Notes: generated from the letters alone by a model not told the origin. A stretch of 64,000 nucleotides of DNA from Palsa-504 sp963744005 (GCA_963744005.1 CAVURU010000003.1:1302001-1366000); one strand, 5' to 3'; shown: positions 16,285 through 27,593, counted from the first letter of the stretch. Made by a program: numbers and translations.

Positions 16285-17984
16285 CACTTTCCCTGGCTCA
16301 GGTTGTGCTGGAGCTCGGCGCGGTACTGCTCGAACTGGGACTGGCTCGAGGTGAAGAGGGTCTCTCCGGTCTTCGGGTTCACCGTCACAAAGTAGAGCCA
16401 GTTACCTGACGCTGGGTGCAGCGCGGCCTGAATGGCGGCGTTACCCGGGCTGTCGATGGGGCCGGGCGTCAGGCCCTTGTACTTGTAGGTGTTGTACGGC
16501 GAGGTGCTGTTGAGCTGGGCGTTGCTGGCGATGATGCCGTAGGCGTTCAGTCCGTACAGCACGGTGCTGTCCAGCTGCAGCGGCATGCCCCGCGCGAGCC
16601 GGTTGTAGATGACCCGGGCGATCTTGGGGTAGTCCTCGGTCCGGCCGCCTTCGGCTTGGACCAGGCTGGCCACGGTGATGACCTGGGCTTCGGTCAGGTG
16701 GACCTGCTTGGCGGCCTGGGGCAGGCCGATGGTGGCCGACTCCTGGTTGAACCGCTGGACCATGCCTTCCAGCACGCCGAGCGCGGTCTCGTGCGGCTGC
16801 ACCTCGTACGTGGCCGGGTACAGGTAGCCCTCCGGCTTGCCGCCCGCGGAGGCGGGCAGGCCCAGCTGGGCCGGGTTCTGCAGGGCCTTCTGGTAGTTGG
16901 CGGCCGGGATGCCGGACTTGGCGCCCAGGTAGGCGACGATCTGGCTGAGCCGCCAGCCCTCCGGGATGGTCACCGTGACCTGGACCAGGTTCTTCGGGTC
17001 GAGCAACAGCGAGTAGGCCTGTGAAGCCTGCATGTGCTGGTGCATGCCGTAGAAGCCAGGCAGCAGGCCGTTGGGGTGCGTGTTGTGCTCGGCGGCCAGG
17101 ACGAAGGCGCGGGAGCTGGCCACCACGCCGAGCTTGACCAGCTCCGGGCCGAGGCTGCTGGCCGAGGCGCCGTCGGGGACCTGGACCACGACGCGGCCGG
17201 TACCGGAGCCGGAGTAGTCGGCCGGGTGGTACTTGTTCATGTACAGGTGATAGGCGTAGCCGCCGCCGACGGCGAGCGGGACCACGATGACGGCCAGCGC
17301 GACCAGCGGCGCGATCCAGCGCCACCGGCGGCGCCGTCGCGGCGGCGGGGCGGCGGCCGCGGCCCGGCGGCGGGCAGACCGGCCGCGGCGGCGCCGCGAG
17401 GTACCGCCGTCATCGGCCTGGTCGTCGCCGAACCCGGGGACGAACCGGTCGCCGGCATCGAAGTCTTCCGCGGCGGGTTGCTGGTAGGCCTCGCCCGTGG
17501 GCGCGCCGAACGGACTGGGATCGCGGTAGTCGCCGGCCCCTGATCCCGCGCCGGGCGCGGGCCCGCCAGGCTCCGGGCCCGCGGCGTACTGGCTGGGCGC
17601 GTACGAGCCTGGCGCCTGCGGGCTGGGCGCGTACGGGCCCGGCGCCTGCGGGCCGGGCTGGTAGGGGGCGGCGTCATGCGGCGCGGCGTGTGGCGCGGGG
17701 TCGTGCGGCGCAGGGTCGTGCAGCGCGGGCTCGTAGGGGGCTGGGTCATACGGCGCAGGCTCGTAGGGGGCTGGGTCATACGGCGCAGGCTCGCCGGCCG
17801 ACCAGCCGGCGTTTCCGGGGCGGGCCTGCTGGGACCGGCTCCAGGGCGAGCGCGGGTCGGCGGAGCGCGGGCCGGGATCGCGCGGATCGTGATGCAGGGG
17901 GTCCGGCGGCTCAGCCGGGCTCGGCGGCTGGAACGCCCGGGGATCGTGCTGGCCCGGGGGCCAGGCGCTGCCGTTGTCGGTCAT
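16284..17984 (-). CDS. mltG: endolytic murein transglycosylase MltG
   Basis: A 566-residue membrane enzyme thought to cut nascent peptidoglycan and end glycan strands. Residues 1-215 are a disordered cytoplasmic region rich in Pro, Tyr and Ala with near-repeats such as APYDPAPYEPA, followed by a basic stretch and a membrane segment of about 23 residues (PLVALAVIVVPLAVGGGYAYHLY). A LysM-like part and the YceG domain follow. The catalytic-loop segment VASLVQAEGG keeps a glutamate where E. coli has its essential one, followed by the conserved IARVIYNRLARGMPLQLDSTVLYGL. The ATGA overlap with ruvX shows coupling. The N-terminus is longer than in most relatives. Confidence 0.93.
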   Translation of the reverse strand: MTDNGSAWPPGQHDPRAFQPPSPAEPPDPLHHDPRDPGPRSADPRSPWSRSQQARPGNAGWSAGEPAPYDPAPYEPAPYDPAPYEPALHDPAPHDPAPHAAPHDAAPYQPGPQAPGPYAPSPQAPGSYAPSQYAAGPEPGGPAPGAGSGAGDYRDPSPFGAPTGEAYQQPAAEDFDAGDRFVPGFGDDQADDGGTSRRRRGRSARRRAAAAAPPPRRRRRWRWIAPLVALAVIVVPLAVGGGYAYHLYMNKYHPADYSGSGTGRVVVQVPDGASASSLGPELVKLGVVASSRAFVLAAEHNTHPNGLLPGFYGMHQHMQASQAYSLLLDPKNLVQVTVTIPEGWRLSQIVAYLGAKSGIPAANYQKALQNPAQLGLPASAGGKPEGYLYPATYEVQPHETALGVLEGMVQRFNQESATIGLPQAAKQVHLTEAQVITVASLVQAEGGRTEDYPKIARVIYNRLARGMPLQLDSTVLYGLNAYGIIASNAQLNSTSPYNTYKYKGLTPGPIDSPGNAAIQAALHPASGNWLYFVTVNPKTGETLFTSSQSQFEQYRAELQHNLSQGK

Positions 17985-18562
17985 GTGCTCACTCCCCCGG
18001 CGGCGTCGACGAGCTGGCCCGGGGGGAGGCCGGTGGCCCGTTCGGCATCCAGGGCGGCCTGCAGCAGGACGGCGGCCGCGGCGGCGTCGACCACGGAGCG
18101 GCGGGCCCGGGAGTCCTTCCCGCCGCGGCGCAGCGCGTCGTGGGCCTGGGTGGTGGTGAACCGCTCGTCGAAGAGCCGGACCGGGACGGGGGCGAGGCGG
18201 CCGGCCAGGTCCACAGCGAACCGGCGGGCGGTGGCCGCGGCGGCGCCCTCCCGGCCGGACAGCGAGGTGGGCAAGCCCACGATGACCTCGATGGCCTCGG
18301 CGCTGGCGGCCAGGGCGGTGAGCTCGTCCAGGTCGCCGCGGCCGGAGCGGACCACGGTCAGCGGGCTGGCCAGGATCCCGCCCGGGTCGCAGCGCGCCAC
18401 CCCGACCCGGACCGAGCCCACGTCGACGGCCAGCCGCACGCCGGCCCTCACCGGGCCGGCCGGGCGGCTCGAGGCGGCCGGGAACTCACGCATGACCAGA
18501 TGTTCACGGGCCGGGGCCCGGGCAGGGCGCGATGAAACCCCGCTGGGGCGCTGCATGGCCAT
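17981..18562 (-). CDS. ruvX: RuvX/YqgF Holliday junction resolvase-like nuclease
   Basis: A 193-residue RNase H-fold protein. The first strand AVDVGSVRVGVARCD has the metal-binding Asp; IEVIVGLPTSLSGREG and PVRLFDERFTT carry the other acid residues; VVDAAAAAVLLQAAL is the last helix. YqgF proteins act in ribosomal RNA 5' processing and perhaps junction cleavage. The alaS stop is 4 bases before its start and its stop overlaps mltG (ATGA), so it is mid-operon. Confidence 0.92.
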   Translation of the reverse strand: MAMQRPSGVSSRPARAPAREHLVMREFPAASSRPAGPVRAGVRLAVDVGSVRVGVARCDPGGILASPLTVVRSGRGDLDELTALAASAEAIEVIVGLPTSLSGREGAAAATARRFAVDLAGRLAPVPVRLFDERFTTTQAHDALRRGGKDSRARRSVVDAAAAAVLLQAALDAERATGLPPGQLVDAAGGVST

Positions 18563-18565
18563 ACG

Positions 18566-21282
<2,717 letters not shown>

Positions 21283-21283
<1 letters not shown>

Positions 21284-21744
21284 CAGTGGCCATCCTTGAG
21301 TTCGAGGTTCGTTGCGCGGCCGTCCCCCTGGGGGCGTCCGGCCGCGAGGTTACTGCGGTCCGTGGTGCTGCGGTCCGATGTGCTGCGGGCCGTTGCGAGG
21401 CTAGTGGAGCCCGCGGCAGGATGCTCGTCCAGGTACAGCTGCATGCCTTCGCGCACGTCGCGGCTGAACCGGTAGGTCTCCCGGGCCAGGCGGATCATAC
21501 CGCGGCGGCCCATCCCGGCCCCGCGCGCCAGCCCGGCGACGGTGGCGGCGGTCACGACGGGGGCGGTCAGCGGGCCGACCGCGGCCGCTCCGGGCGCTGC
21601 GGCCGTTCCTTGCGCGCCGGCCGGACGGCCCGCGGCCGTCGGGCTGAGGCTGGCCGACAGGCGGCGCCCGGCGGCGGACACCCGGCGGTAGCCGTAGATG
21701 CCGGTCACCGCGCCCGCGGTCAGCCAGAAGCCGCGGCGGATCAT
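21283..21744 (-). CDS. DUF6167-type small membrane protein
   Basis: A 153-residue protein. The first 35 residues, RRGFWLTAGAVTGIYGYRRVSAAGRRL, and the later LARETYRFSRDVREGMQLYLDEHP are the hallmarks of an actinobacterial family found upstream of alaS. A short hydrophobic N-terminus may anchor it. The middle is Ala/Gly-rich and the end is Ser/Thr-rich. The ATG overlaps the stop of the DUF948 gene (ATGA) and its TGA overlaps the alaS start. Function unknown. Confidence 0.82.
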
Positions 21745-22259
21745 CGGGCCTCCCCGCGGCCGGCGGCGCTCCCCGCTTCGCTGTGCACGATGCCTCGCGC
21801 TTCGCCGGGGGTTAGCTGGCCATGGTCCACGACGCGGCCCGGCAGCGTGCGCCGGGCGCCGCGGCCCTCCGGGCGGCGCAGGCTGACGGCGTGCCGGACG
21901 CCGTAGGCCAGCGCGCCGACGCGGCCGACGGGACCGGTCGCGATGGCCCGGCCCATCCCGGCCAGCGCATTCACCTGCCCGGCCAGCTCGGCCATGCCGG
22001 TGCCGAGCTCGTCCATGCTGGCCGTGACCGACTCGGAGCGGTCCAGCTGCAGGCCGGCCCGGTCCACCGCGGCCTGGGCGCCGTCGACGGCGCCCTGGGC
22101 CCTGGTCAGCAGGACGTCCCCGCGCTTGCGCAGGTCCGTGACCAGTCGGCTGGACTCCCCCAGCAGGCGGCCGAGCCGGAACAGGACGAAGATCCCGACG
22201 AGGACGAGCAGGGCGAAGGACACGGCGGCGATCAGCGCGGCCACCTCGGCCGCGTTCAT
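21741..22259 (-). CDS. DUF948 domain protein
   Basis: A 172-residue protein with an N-terminal membrane segment (about 6-26, EVAALIAAVSFALLVLVGIFVLF) and a helical, coiled-coil-like body (LGESSRLVTDLRKRGDVLLTRAQGAVDGAQAAVDRA), as in DUF948 proteins. It precedes the DUF6167 gene with an ATGA overlap and probably shares the alaS transcript. The pair is commonly found between rarA and alaS in actinobacteria. Role unknown, membrane-associated. Confidence 0.85.
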   Translation of the reverse strand: MNAAEVAALIAAVSFALLVLVGIFVLFRLGRLLGESSRLVTDLRKRGDVLLTRAQGAVDGAQAAVDRAGLQLDRSESVTASMDELGTGMAELAGQVNALAGMGRAIATGPVGRVGALAYGVRHAVSLRRPEGRGARRTLPGRVVDHGQLTPGEARGIVHSEAGSAAGRGEAR

Positions 22260-22311
22260 GCGGTGGCTCCTGCTCGCCGGGATCGGTCAACCCAGCGGCC
22301 GGCTGGCTCGC

Positions 22312-23718
22312 TCATGGCTTTTCCTGCTCCTCGTTGTCTCCGCTGTTGTCCCCGCGGCCGCTCCCCCGGCGGAGGATGGCCCGGATCCGCGCGGCACGTT
22401 CGGCGACCCGGGCCTCCTGGCCGTGCGCCGACGGCTGATAGTACGTGCGGTCCGCCACCGGGTCGGGAGCGTAGCGCTGGGCGACGATGCCCTCATCGAA
22501 GTCGTGCGGGTACAGGTAGCCGTCGCCGTGACCGACCTTGCCCGCCCCAGGATAGTGCGCGTCGCGCAGGTGTGCGGGGACCGCGCCTATTAGCCCGTTT
22601 CGCACGTCCGCGCCGGCCGCGCCGATGGCGGCGACCACCGCGTTGGACTTGGGCGCCATGGCGATGTGGATCACCGCCTGGGCCAGGTTGATGCGGGCCT
22701 CGGGCAGCCCGACGAACTCGACTGCCTGGGCCGCGGCGACCGCGGTCAGCAGCGCCGTCGGGTCAGCCATGCCGACGTCCTCGCTGGCGTGCACGATGAG
22801 CCGCCGGGCGATGAACCGCGGGTCCTCCCCGGCCTCGATCATCCGGGCCAGGTAGTGCAGCGCGGCATCGGCGTCGCTGCCCCGCATCGACTTGATGAAC
22901 GCGCTGATCACGTCGTAGTGCTGGTCGCCGTCCCGGTCGTAGCGGACCGCGGCCCGGTCCACGGCCCGTTCCAGGGTGGCGATGTCGATGCGCTGGCCGG
23001 CCGGGACGCCGAGGGCGGCGGCCTCGAGGTAGGTCAGCGCGCGCCGCGCGTCACCCCCGGCCAGCTGGACGAGATGAGCGGCGGCGTCCTCGTCCAGGGT
23101 GACCGCGCCGGCCAGCCCCTGCGGGCTGGCCAGCGCCCGCTGGATGACCTCGCGCACGTCGTCGTCGGACAGCGGCTGCAGGGTGAGCAGCAGCGACCGG
23201 GACAGCAGCGGCGACACGACGGAGAAGAACGGGTTCTCGGTGGTGGCGCCGATGAACGAGACCCAGCGGTTCTCCACCGCCGGGAGCAGGGCGTCCTGCT
23301 GCGTCTTGGAGAACCGGTGCACCTCGTCGATGAACAGGACGGTCTGCGCGCCGCTCATGCCCAGGGCGCGGCGGGCGGCGTCCACCGCGGCCCGGACGTC
23401 CTTGACTCCGGCGCTGACGGCGGACAGCTCCACGAACCGCCGCCTGGTCACCTGGCTGACGACGTAGGCCATGGTGGTCTTGCCCGTGCCGGGCGGCCCC
23501 CACAGCAGCAGCGACATGGGCGCGTCATTGTCGATCAGCTTGCGGAACGGCGTGCCCGCGCTGGTCAGGTGACGCTGCCCGATCACCTCGTCCAGGTTGC
23601 GGGGCCGCATCCGCACCGCGAGCGGCGCGTTCGCGCGCGCCGCGGTCTCTTCGGCGTCGTCGAACAGGCTCTCGGACTGACCGCCCGCCTGCCCGGGCCC
23701 CTTCACGGCTCCGGCCAT
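22312..23718 (-). CDS. rarA: replication-associated recombination protein A (AAA+ ATPase)
   Basis: A 468-residue AAA+ protein of the RarA/MgsA/WRNIP1 family, acting at stalled replication forks. Walker A is GPPGTGKTTMAY, Walker B LFIDEVHRF, and sensor 1 GATTENPFFSV is present. The C-terminal part has SMRGSDADAALHYLARMIEAGEDPRFIARRLIVHASEDVG, family-specific, and the tetramerisation region follows. The initial RPRNLDEVIGQRHL is typical. Residues 1-38 are variable. It precedes the DUF948/DUF6167/alaS group on the same strand. The divergent gap to the next gene holds three repeats described separately. Confidence 0.95.
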   Translation of the reverse strand: MAGAVKGPGQAGGQSESLFDDAEETAARANAPLAVRMRPRNLDEVIGQRHLTSAGTPFRKLIDNDAPMSLLLWGPPGTGKTTMAYVVSQVTRRRFVELSAVSAGVKDVRAAVDAARRALGMSGAQTVLFIDEVHRFSKTQQDALLPAVENRWVSFIGATTENPFFSVVSPLLSRSLLLTLQPLSDDDVREVIQRALASPQGLAGAVTLDEDAAAHLVQLAGGDARRALTYLEAAALGVPAGQRIDIATLERAVDRAAVRYDRDGDQHYDVISAFIKSMRGSDADAALHYLARMIEAGEDPRFIARRLIVHASEDVGMADPTALLTAVAAAQAVEFVGLPEARINLAQAVIHIAMAPKSNAVVAAIGAAGADVRNGLIGAVPAHLRDAHYPGAGKVGHGDGYLYPHDFDEGIVAQRYAPDPVADRTYYQPSAHGQEARVAERAARIRAILRRGSGRGDNSGDNEEQEKP

Positions 23719-23742
23719 CCTCAGACCCTACTCTGCTCGCTG

Positions 23743-23811
23743 TTATCCCACGCCAACGGCGATTCGGCAGGGTTATCCACAGCTTTGCCGTACCGCAGCA
23801 CGTTATCCACA
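23743..23811. promoter_or_regulatory. three DnaA-box-like 9-mers at exactly 30-base spacing
   Basis: TTATCCACA occurs at 23773-23781 and 23803-23811, and a partial TTATCCCAC at 23743-23751, so the starts are 30 bases apart. TTATCCACA matches the general DnaA box. The array lies between the rarA start (23718) and the divergent DUF559-type gene (23854). DnaA-dependent control of rarA is plausible but unproven. oriC is unlikely because dnaA, dnaN and gyrB are not near. Confidence 0.5.
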
Positions 23812-23829
23812 GGCTACGGTCGTTTTCCC

Positions 23830-23843
23830 GCCGTACGTACGGC
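23830..23843. promoter_or_regulatory. 14-bp perfect palindrome upstream of the AbiEi/DUF559-type gene
   Basis: GCCGTACGTACGGC is perfectly self-complementary and ends 10 bases before the ATG at 23854. The encoded protein begins with an AbiEi-type winged helix. In AbiE systems the antitoxin represses its own promoter, so an operator here is a fair inference, unproven. Confidence 0.4.
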
Positions 23844-23853
23844 TTTTCGGAGC

Positions 23854-24831
23854 ATGGCTCATGTGTCCTCCATTGAACCGTCCCCGCCGTCCCGGGAGCT
23901 GCTCGCCGCGCAAGCCCACGCCATCGCCCGCCGCCAGAGCGCAGCCGCTGACGTCGCGGCGGGCGCGATGCGCAGCAAGGTGAGCACCGGGAGGTGGCAG
24001 CGTCTTCAGCGAGGCGTTTACGCGGCCTACTCCGGAGAGCCCTCACGGGAGACGCTGCTCTGGGCCGCGTTGCTCCGGGCTGGGCCGGAAGCAGTCCTGA
24101 GCCACCAGACGGCAGCCGAGCGGCACGGCCTGACAGACGAGGTCAGCTCGCTGATAACCGTCACGGTTCCGTCGTCGAAGAGGCCAGCGCGCGCGAAGGT
24201 GCCGGGCCTCATCATCCACCGGTCGGATGCCATCGTGAGGACGCGGCATCCGGTCATGGTCCCGCCGTGCACCAGGGTGGAGGACACGGTGCTCGATCTG
24301 GTGGAGTCCGCGGCCAGCTTCGATGAGGCGTACATGTGGATCTCCCGGGCTATCGGCCGACGGAGAACTACGGCTGACCGGATCCGGGCGGCCATGGATG
24401 CGCGCAAGCGAATGCGCTGGCGCCGGGAGATCGCGGTGGCACTAGGAGATGCGAGGGACGGCGCCCTCTCGGTGCTGGAACACCGCTATGTGCACCGGGT
24501 GGAACGCCCGCACGGCCTGCCGGCCGCCCGCCGCCAGGCGCGGGTCGGGCCGCGTCGGGCCGGCCGGTACCTCGACAACCTCTACGAAGGTTTCGCAGTG
24601 TGCGTGGAACTCGACGGGACGGCCGCTCACCCGGCTGATGAGCAGTGGCGCGACAAGCGGCGTGACAACGCCAACGCGGTCAACGGGATCGTCACGCTCC
24701 GGTTCGGGCTGCTCGACCTGGGCGATCGCCGATGCGGCACGGCGCAGGCCGTGGCGGTGCTGCTCCGCCGGCGGGGCTGGACTGGTTCCCTCCGCGCCTG
24801 CGGGACCGGGTGCGGGGCGATGCTTTCATGA
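23854..24831 (+). CDS. AbiEi-type winged-helix plus DUF559-like nuclease-fold protein
   Basis: A 325-residue protein. Residues 25-95 (AAADVAAGAMRSKVSTGRWQRLQRGVYAAYSGEPSRETLLWAALLRAGPEAVLSHQTAAERHGL) resemble the AbiEi antitoxin N-terminal domain. The C-terminal 110 residues have VCVELDGTAAHPADEQWRDKRRDNANAVNG and TLRFG, the PD-(D/E)xK-like pattern of DUF559/Vsr-like proteins, with an ExDG core. No AbiEii toxin gene follows; the next gene is convergent aspS. Such orphans are frequent in actinobacteria and their role is unknown. The start has weak Shine-Dalgarno. The last codons overlap the left arm of a long hairpin. Confidence 0.75.
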   Translation: MAHVSSIEPSPPSRELLAAQAHAIARRQSAAADVAAGAMRSKVSTGRWQRLQRGVYAAYSGEPSRETLLWAALLRAGPEAVLSHQTAAERHGLTDEVSSLITVTVPSSKRPARAKVPGLIIHRSDAIVRTRHPVMVPPCTRVEDTVLDLVESAASFDEAYMWISRAIGRRRTTADRIRAAMDARKRMRWRREIAVALGDARDGALSVLEHRYVHRVERPHGLPAARRQARVGPRRAGRYLDNLYEGFAVCVELDGTAAHPADEQWRDKRRDNANAVNGIVTLRFGLLDLGDRRCGTAQAVAVLLRRRGWTGSLRACGTGCGAMLS

Positions 24832-24882
24832 TCGCGGGCAGTTTTGGCTCGCATAGGGCCCGAACTGCCCGCGATCATGAAA
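24824..24882. terminator. long perfect inverted repeat between convergent genes
   Basis: TTTCATGATCGCGGGCAGTT at 24824-24843 is repeated as its exact reverse complement at 24863-24882, with a 19-base loop. The 20-base-pair stem covers the stop of the plus-strand gene and lies 6 bases short of the aspS stop (24889), so it probably ends transcription from both sides. Confidence 0.7.
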
Positions 24883-24888
24883 CGAGGC

Positions 24889-26655
24889 TCAGGAGGCGGG
24901 GGGTGCAGTGGCGGGTGGGGCCGGTGGGGCGGGGGTGGCGTCGATGCCGGCTTCGCGGCGCTGCTCGGGGGTGATGACGGTGGGGGCGCCGGTCAGCGGG
25001 TCCAGGCCGGAGGCCGCCTTGGGGAAGGCGATGACGTCCCGGATGGTGTCGGCCGCGGCCAGCAGCATGCACACCCGGTCCCAGCCGAACGCGATGCCGC
25101 CGTGCGGCGGCGGCCCGTACTTGAACGCGTCGAGGAGGAAGCCGAACTGCGAGCGCGCCTCGGCGGGCGACAGCCCGATGACGTCGAACACGGCCTGCTG
25201 CATGGCCGAGTTGTGGATGCGGATCGAGCCGCCGCCGATCTCGTAGCCGTTGCACACGATGTCGTAGGCGTCGGCCAGCGCGCCGGCCGGCTCGGCGGCG
25301 AACTTGCCGGCCCAGTCGCCCAGCGGGGCGGTGAACGGGTGGTGCACGGAGGTCCAGCCGCCGTTCCCGTCCTCCTCGAACATCGGCGCGTCGACCACCC
25401 ACAGGAACGACCAGGCCGACTCGTCGATCAGGTCGCAGCGGCGGCCGATCTCCAGCCGGGCCGCGCCGAGCAGTTCCTTGGACGCGTGCGCCGCGCCCGC
25501 GGCGAAGAACACGCAGTCGCCCGGGGAGGCGCCGGTCACCGCGGCCAGCCCGGACCGTTCGGCGTCGGAGAGGTTCCTGGCCACCGAGCCGGTCAGGGTT
25601 CCGTCGGCGCCGATCAGGGCGTAGGCCAGGCCGCGGGCCCCGCGGGACTTGGCCCACTCCTGCCAGCCGTCCAGCTCGCGGCGGGACTGCGACGCGCCGC
25701 CCGGCATGACCACGGCGCCGACGTAGGGGGCCTGGAAGACCCGGAACTCGGTGCTGTCGAAGTAGCTGGTCAGGTCGGTGAGCTCGCAGCTGAAGCGCAG
25801 GTCGGGCTTGTCCGACCCGTAGCGGTCCATGGCCTCGGCGTAGCTGATCCGAGGCAGCGGGGCGGGCACCTGGTACCCGGTCAGCTCGGCCCACAGCCGG
25901 GTGACGACGTCCTCGGCCACGGCGATGATGTCCTCGCGGGTGACGAAGGACATCTCGACGTCAATCTGGGTGAATTCCGGCTGCCGGTCCTTGCGGAAGT
26001 CCTCGTCGCGGAAGCAGCGGGCCAGCTGGTAGTAGCGCTCCAGGCCGCCCACCATGAGCAGCTGCTTGAACAGCTGCGGCGACTGCGGCAGCGCGTACCA
26101 GTTGCCGGGCCGCAGCCGGACCGGGACCAGGAAGTCGCGGGCCCCCTCCGGGGTGGACCTGGTCAGGTACGGCGTCTCCACGTTGACGAAGCGGTGCTCG
26201 CGCATCACGTCGGACAGCAGGTACGCGGCCTGCGACCGGACGCGCAGGGCCCGCGCGGTGTCCTCGCGCCTGATGTCCAGGTACCGGTACCGGAGCCGGA
26301 CGTCCTCGCTGACCTCGGTGTTGCCCTCGATGGGGAACGGCAGCGGGTCGGCCTCGCTGAGCACCTCGACGTCGTCGGCGGCGACCTCGATGGCCCCGGT
26401 GGCCAACTCGGGGTTCTCGTTCCCGGCCGGGCGCAGCCGCACGGTGCCGTTGACCCGCACGCAGAACTCGGCGCGCAGCTCGTGGCCGACGGCCTCCTCG
26501 CCGCGCCACACGACCTGCACCACGCCGCTGGCGTCACGCAGGTCGATGAACACGACACCGCCGTGGTCCCGCCGCCGGGCGACCCAGCCGGCCAGCACCA
26601 CGTGGTCCCCGGCCTGCGACGCGCGCAGCGCGCCCGCCTCATGGGTGCGGATCAT
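24889..26655 (-). CDS. aspS: aspartate-tRNA ligase (aspartyl/aspartyl-asparaginyl type)
   Basis: A 588-residue class II synthetase, the bacterial length. The N-terminal OB-fold anticodon domain is LAGWVARRRDHGGVVFIDLRDASGVVQVV. Motif 2 is FRDEDFRKDRQPEFTQIDVEMSF, and motif 3 with GIAFGWDRVCMLL is near the end. An insertion (GAD-like domain) lies between. Actinobacterial AspRS may be discriminating or not; the sequence alone does not show which. No amidotransferase genes lie nearby. The ATG at 26655 has AAAGGGGAA upstream. hisS, usually between aspS and the MBL gene in relatives, is absent here. Confidence 0.95.
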   Translation of the reverse strand: MIRTHEAGALRASQAGDHVVLAGWVARRRDHGGVVFIDLRDASGVVQVVWRGEEAVGHELRAEFCVRVNGTVRLRPAGNENPELATGAIEVAADDVEVLSEADPLPFPIEGNTEVSEDVRLRYRYLDIRREDTARALRVRSQAAYLLSDVMREHRFVNVETPYLTRSTPEGARDFLVPVRLRPGNWYALPQSPQLFKQLLMVGGLERYYQLARCFRDEDFRKDRQPEFTQIDVEMSFVTREDIIAVAEDVVTRLWAELTGYQVPAPLPRISYAEAMDRYGSDKPDLRFSCELTDLTSYFDSTEFRVFQAPYVGAVVMPGGASQSRRELDGWQEWAKSRGARGLAYALIGADGTLTGSVARNLSDAERSGLAAVTGASPGDCVFFAAGAAHASKELLGAARLEIGRRCDLIDESAWSFLWVVDAPMFEEDGNGGWTSVHHPFTAPLGDWAGKFAAEPAGALADAYDIVCNGYEIGGGSIRIHNSAMQQAVFDVIGLSPAEARSQFGFLLDAFKYGPPPHGGIAFGWDRVCMLLAAADTIRDVIAFPKAASGLDPLTGAPTVITPEQRREAGIDATPAPPAPPATAPPAS

Positions 26656-26730
26656 CGCACCGTTCCCCTTTGCTGATTGTCAGGATCTGGCATGTTCCGA
26701 ACGATCCGTGCCGCGTGCCGCCGAGCCGGC

Positions 26731-27468
26731 TCACAGCCCCCGGGTGGGGCCTGACGGCGGCGTGAGGCCGGCCAGGAACGGATTGTTGCGGCGCTCGTCG
26801 CCGATGGTGGTCTGCGGCCCGTGCCCGGACAGCACGATGGTCTCGTCCGGCAGCGTGAGGCAGACGCGGGCCAGGCTGCGCAGGATGGTGGGATAGTCAC
26901 CGCCCGGCAGGTCGCTGCGCCCGATCGATCCGGCAAAGAGCAGGTCGCCGGAAAACAGCACGCCGCCCGGGTCAGCGGCCGCGCTTATTTTGTTTTCGCC
27001 TTGTGCCGTATTACCCGAACCGAGCGGCAGCCGGAATGTCACCGAGCCCTGAGTATGACCGGGCGCGTGACTGACGACGATCTCCAGTCCGACGAGGTCC
27101 AAAGTCGTCCCGTCGGAAAGCTCTTTCACGTCAGCCGGCTCGGTGAATTCCAGGCCGCCGAATACTTCCTGGCCCATTCCGAGCGAGAGGCCGCGGCCCG
27201 GATCACTGAGCATGTCGCGGTCGGCGGGATGGATGTAGGCCGGGATGTTCTTGGCCCCGCAGACCGGGCCGACGGACCACACGTGGTCCAGGTGGCCGTG
27301 CGTGAGCAGCACGGCGGCGGGCTGCAGCCGGTGCTCAGCCAGGATCTCCTCGATCCCCGGCTGAGAGTCCTGGCCCGGGTCGATGATCACGCACTGCTCG
27401 CCGGGCGCGGCGGCGACGACATAACAGTTGGCCGCGAACGACCCTGCTGGGAACCCTGCGACGAGCAC
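26731..27468 (-). CDS. MBL-fold hydrolase (glyoxalase II-like)
   Basis: A 245-residue metallo-beta-lactamase-fold hydrolase. THGHLDHVWSVG is the metal-binding HxHxDH motif, SHAPGHTQGS holds the third metal histidine, FSGDLLFAGSIGRSD the bridging Asp, and LSGHGPQTTIGDERRNNPFL the last histidine. It resembles glyoxalase II-type proteins conserved beside ppiB and relA in actinobacteria. All metal ligands are present. The substrate (thioester or similar) is not known. It is divergent from the cyclophilin gene across a 257-base gap. Confidence 0.92.
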   Translation of the reverse strand: MLVAGFPAGSFAANCYVVAAAPGEQCVIIDPGQDSQPGIEEILAEHRLQPAAVLLTHGHLDHVWSVGPVCGAKNIPAYIHPADRDMLSDPGRGLSLGMGQEVFGGLEFTEPADVKELSDGTTLDLVGLEIVVSHAPGHTQGSVTFRLPLGSGNTAQGENKISAAADPGGVLFSGDLLFAGSIGRSDLPGGDYPTILRSLARVCLTLPDETIVLSGHGPQTTIGDERRNNPFLAGLTPPSGPTRGL

Positions 27469-27499
27469 AACCGTCCTTTCTCACGGTACGGTGTCTCAG

Positions 27500-27593
27500 G
27501 TTACCGAGATGACCCGCATGGCGGCGAACCGGTAACGAAGCTACCGGCCTCGCGATCGTGACGGTACGATTCGCGAACGATCGCGAAATCTAC
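27500..27593. promoter_or_regulatory. inverted repeats in the divergent gap between MBL and cyclophilin genes
   Basis: The 257-base gap 27469-27725 has no gene. It holds an inverted repeat GTTACCG (27500-27506) with CGGTAAC (27530-27536), and TTCGCGA/TCGCGAA with a 4-base loop at about 27571-27588. Either could be a control site for the divergent pair. No clear -10/-35 pair was seen. Confidence 0.25.

Noticed and set aside
23743..23811. DnaA boxes as a replication origin
   Set aside because: Only two exact boxes, no AT-rich unwinding region, and no dnaA, dnaN or recF nearby.
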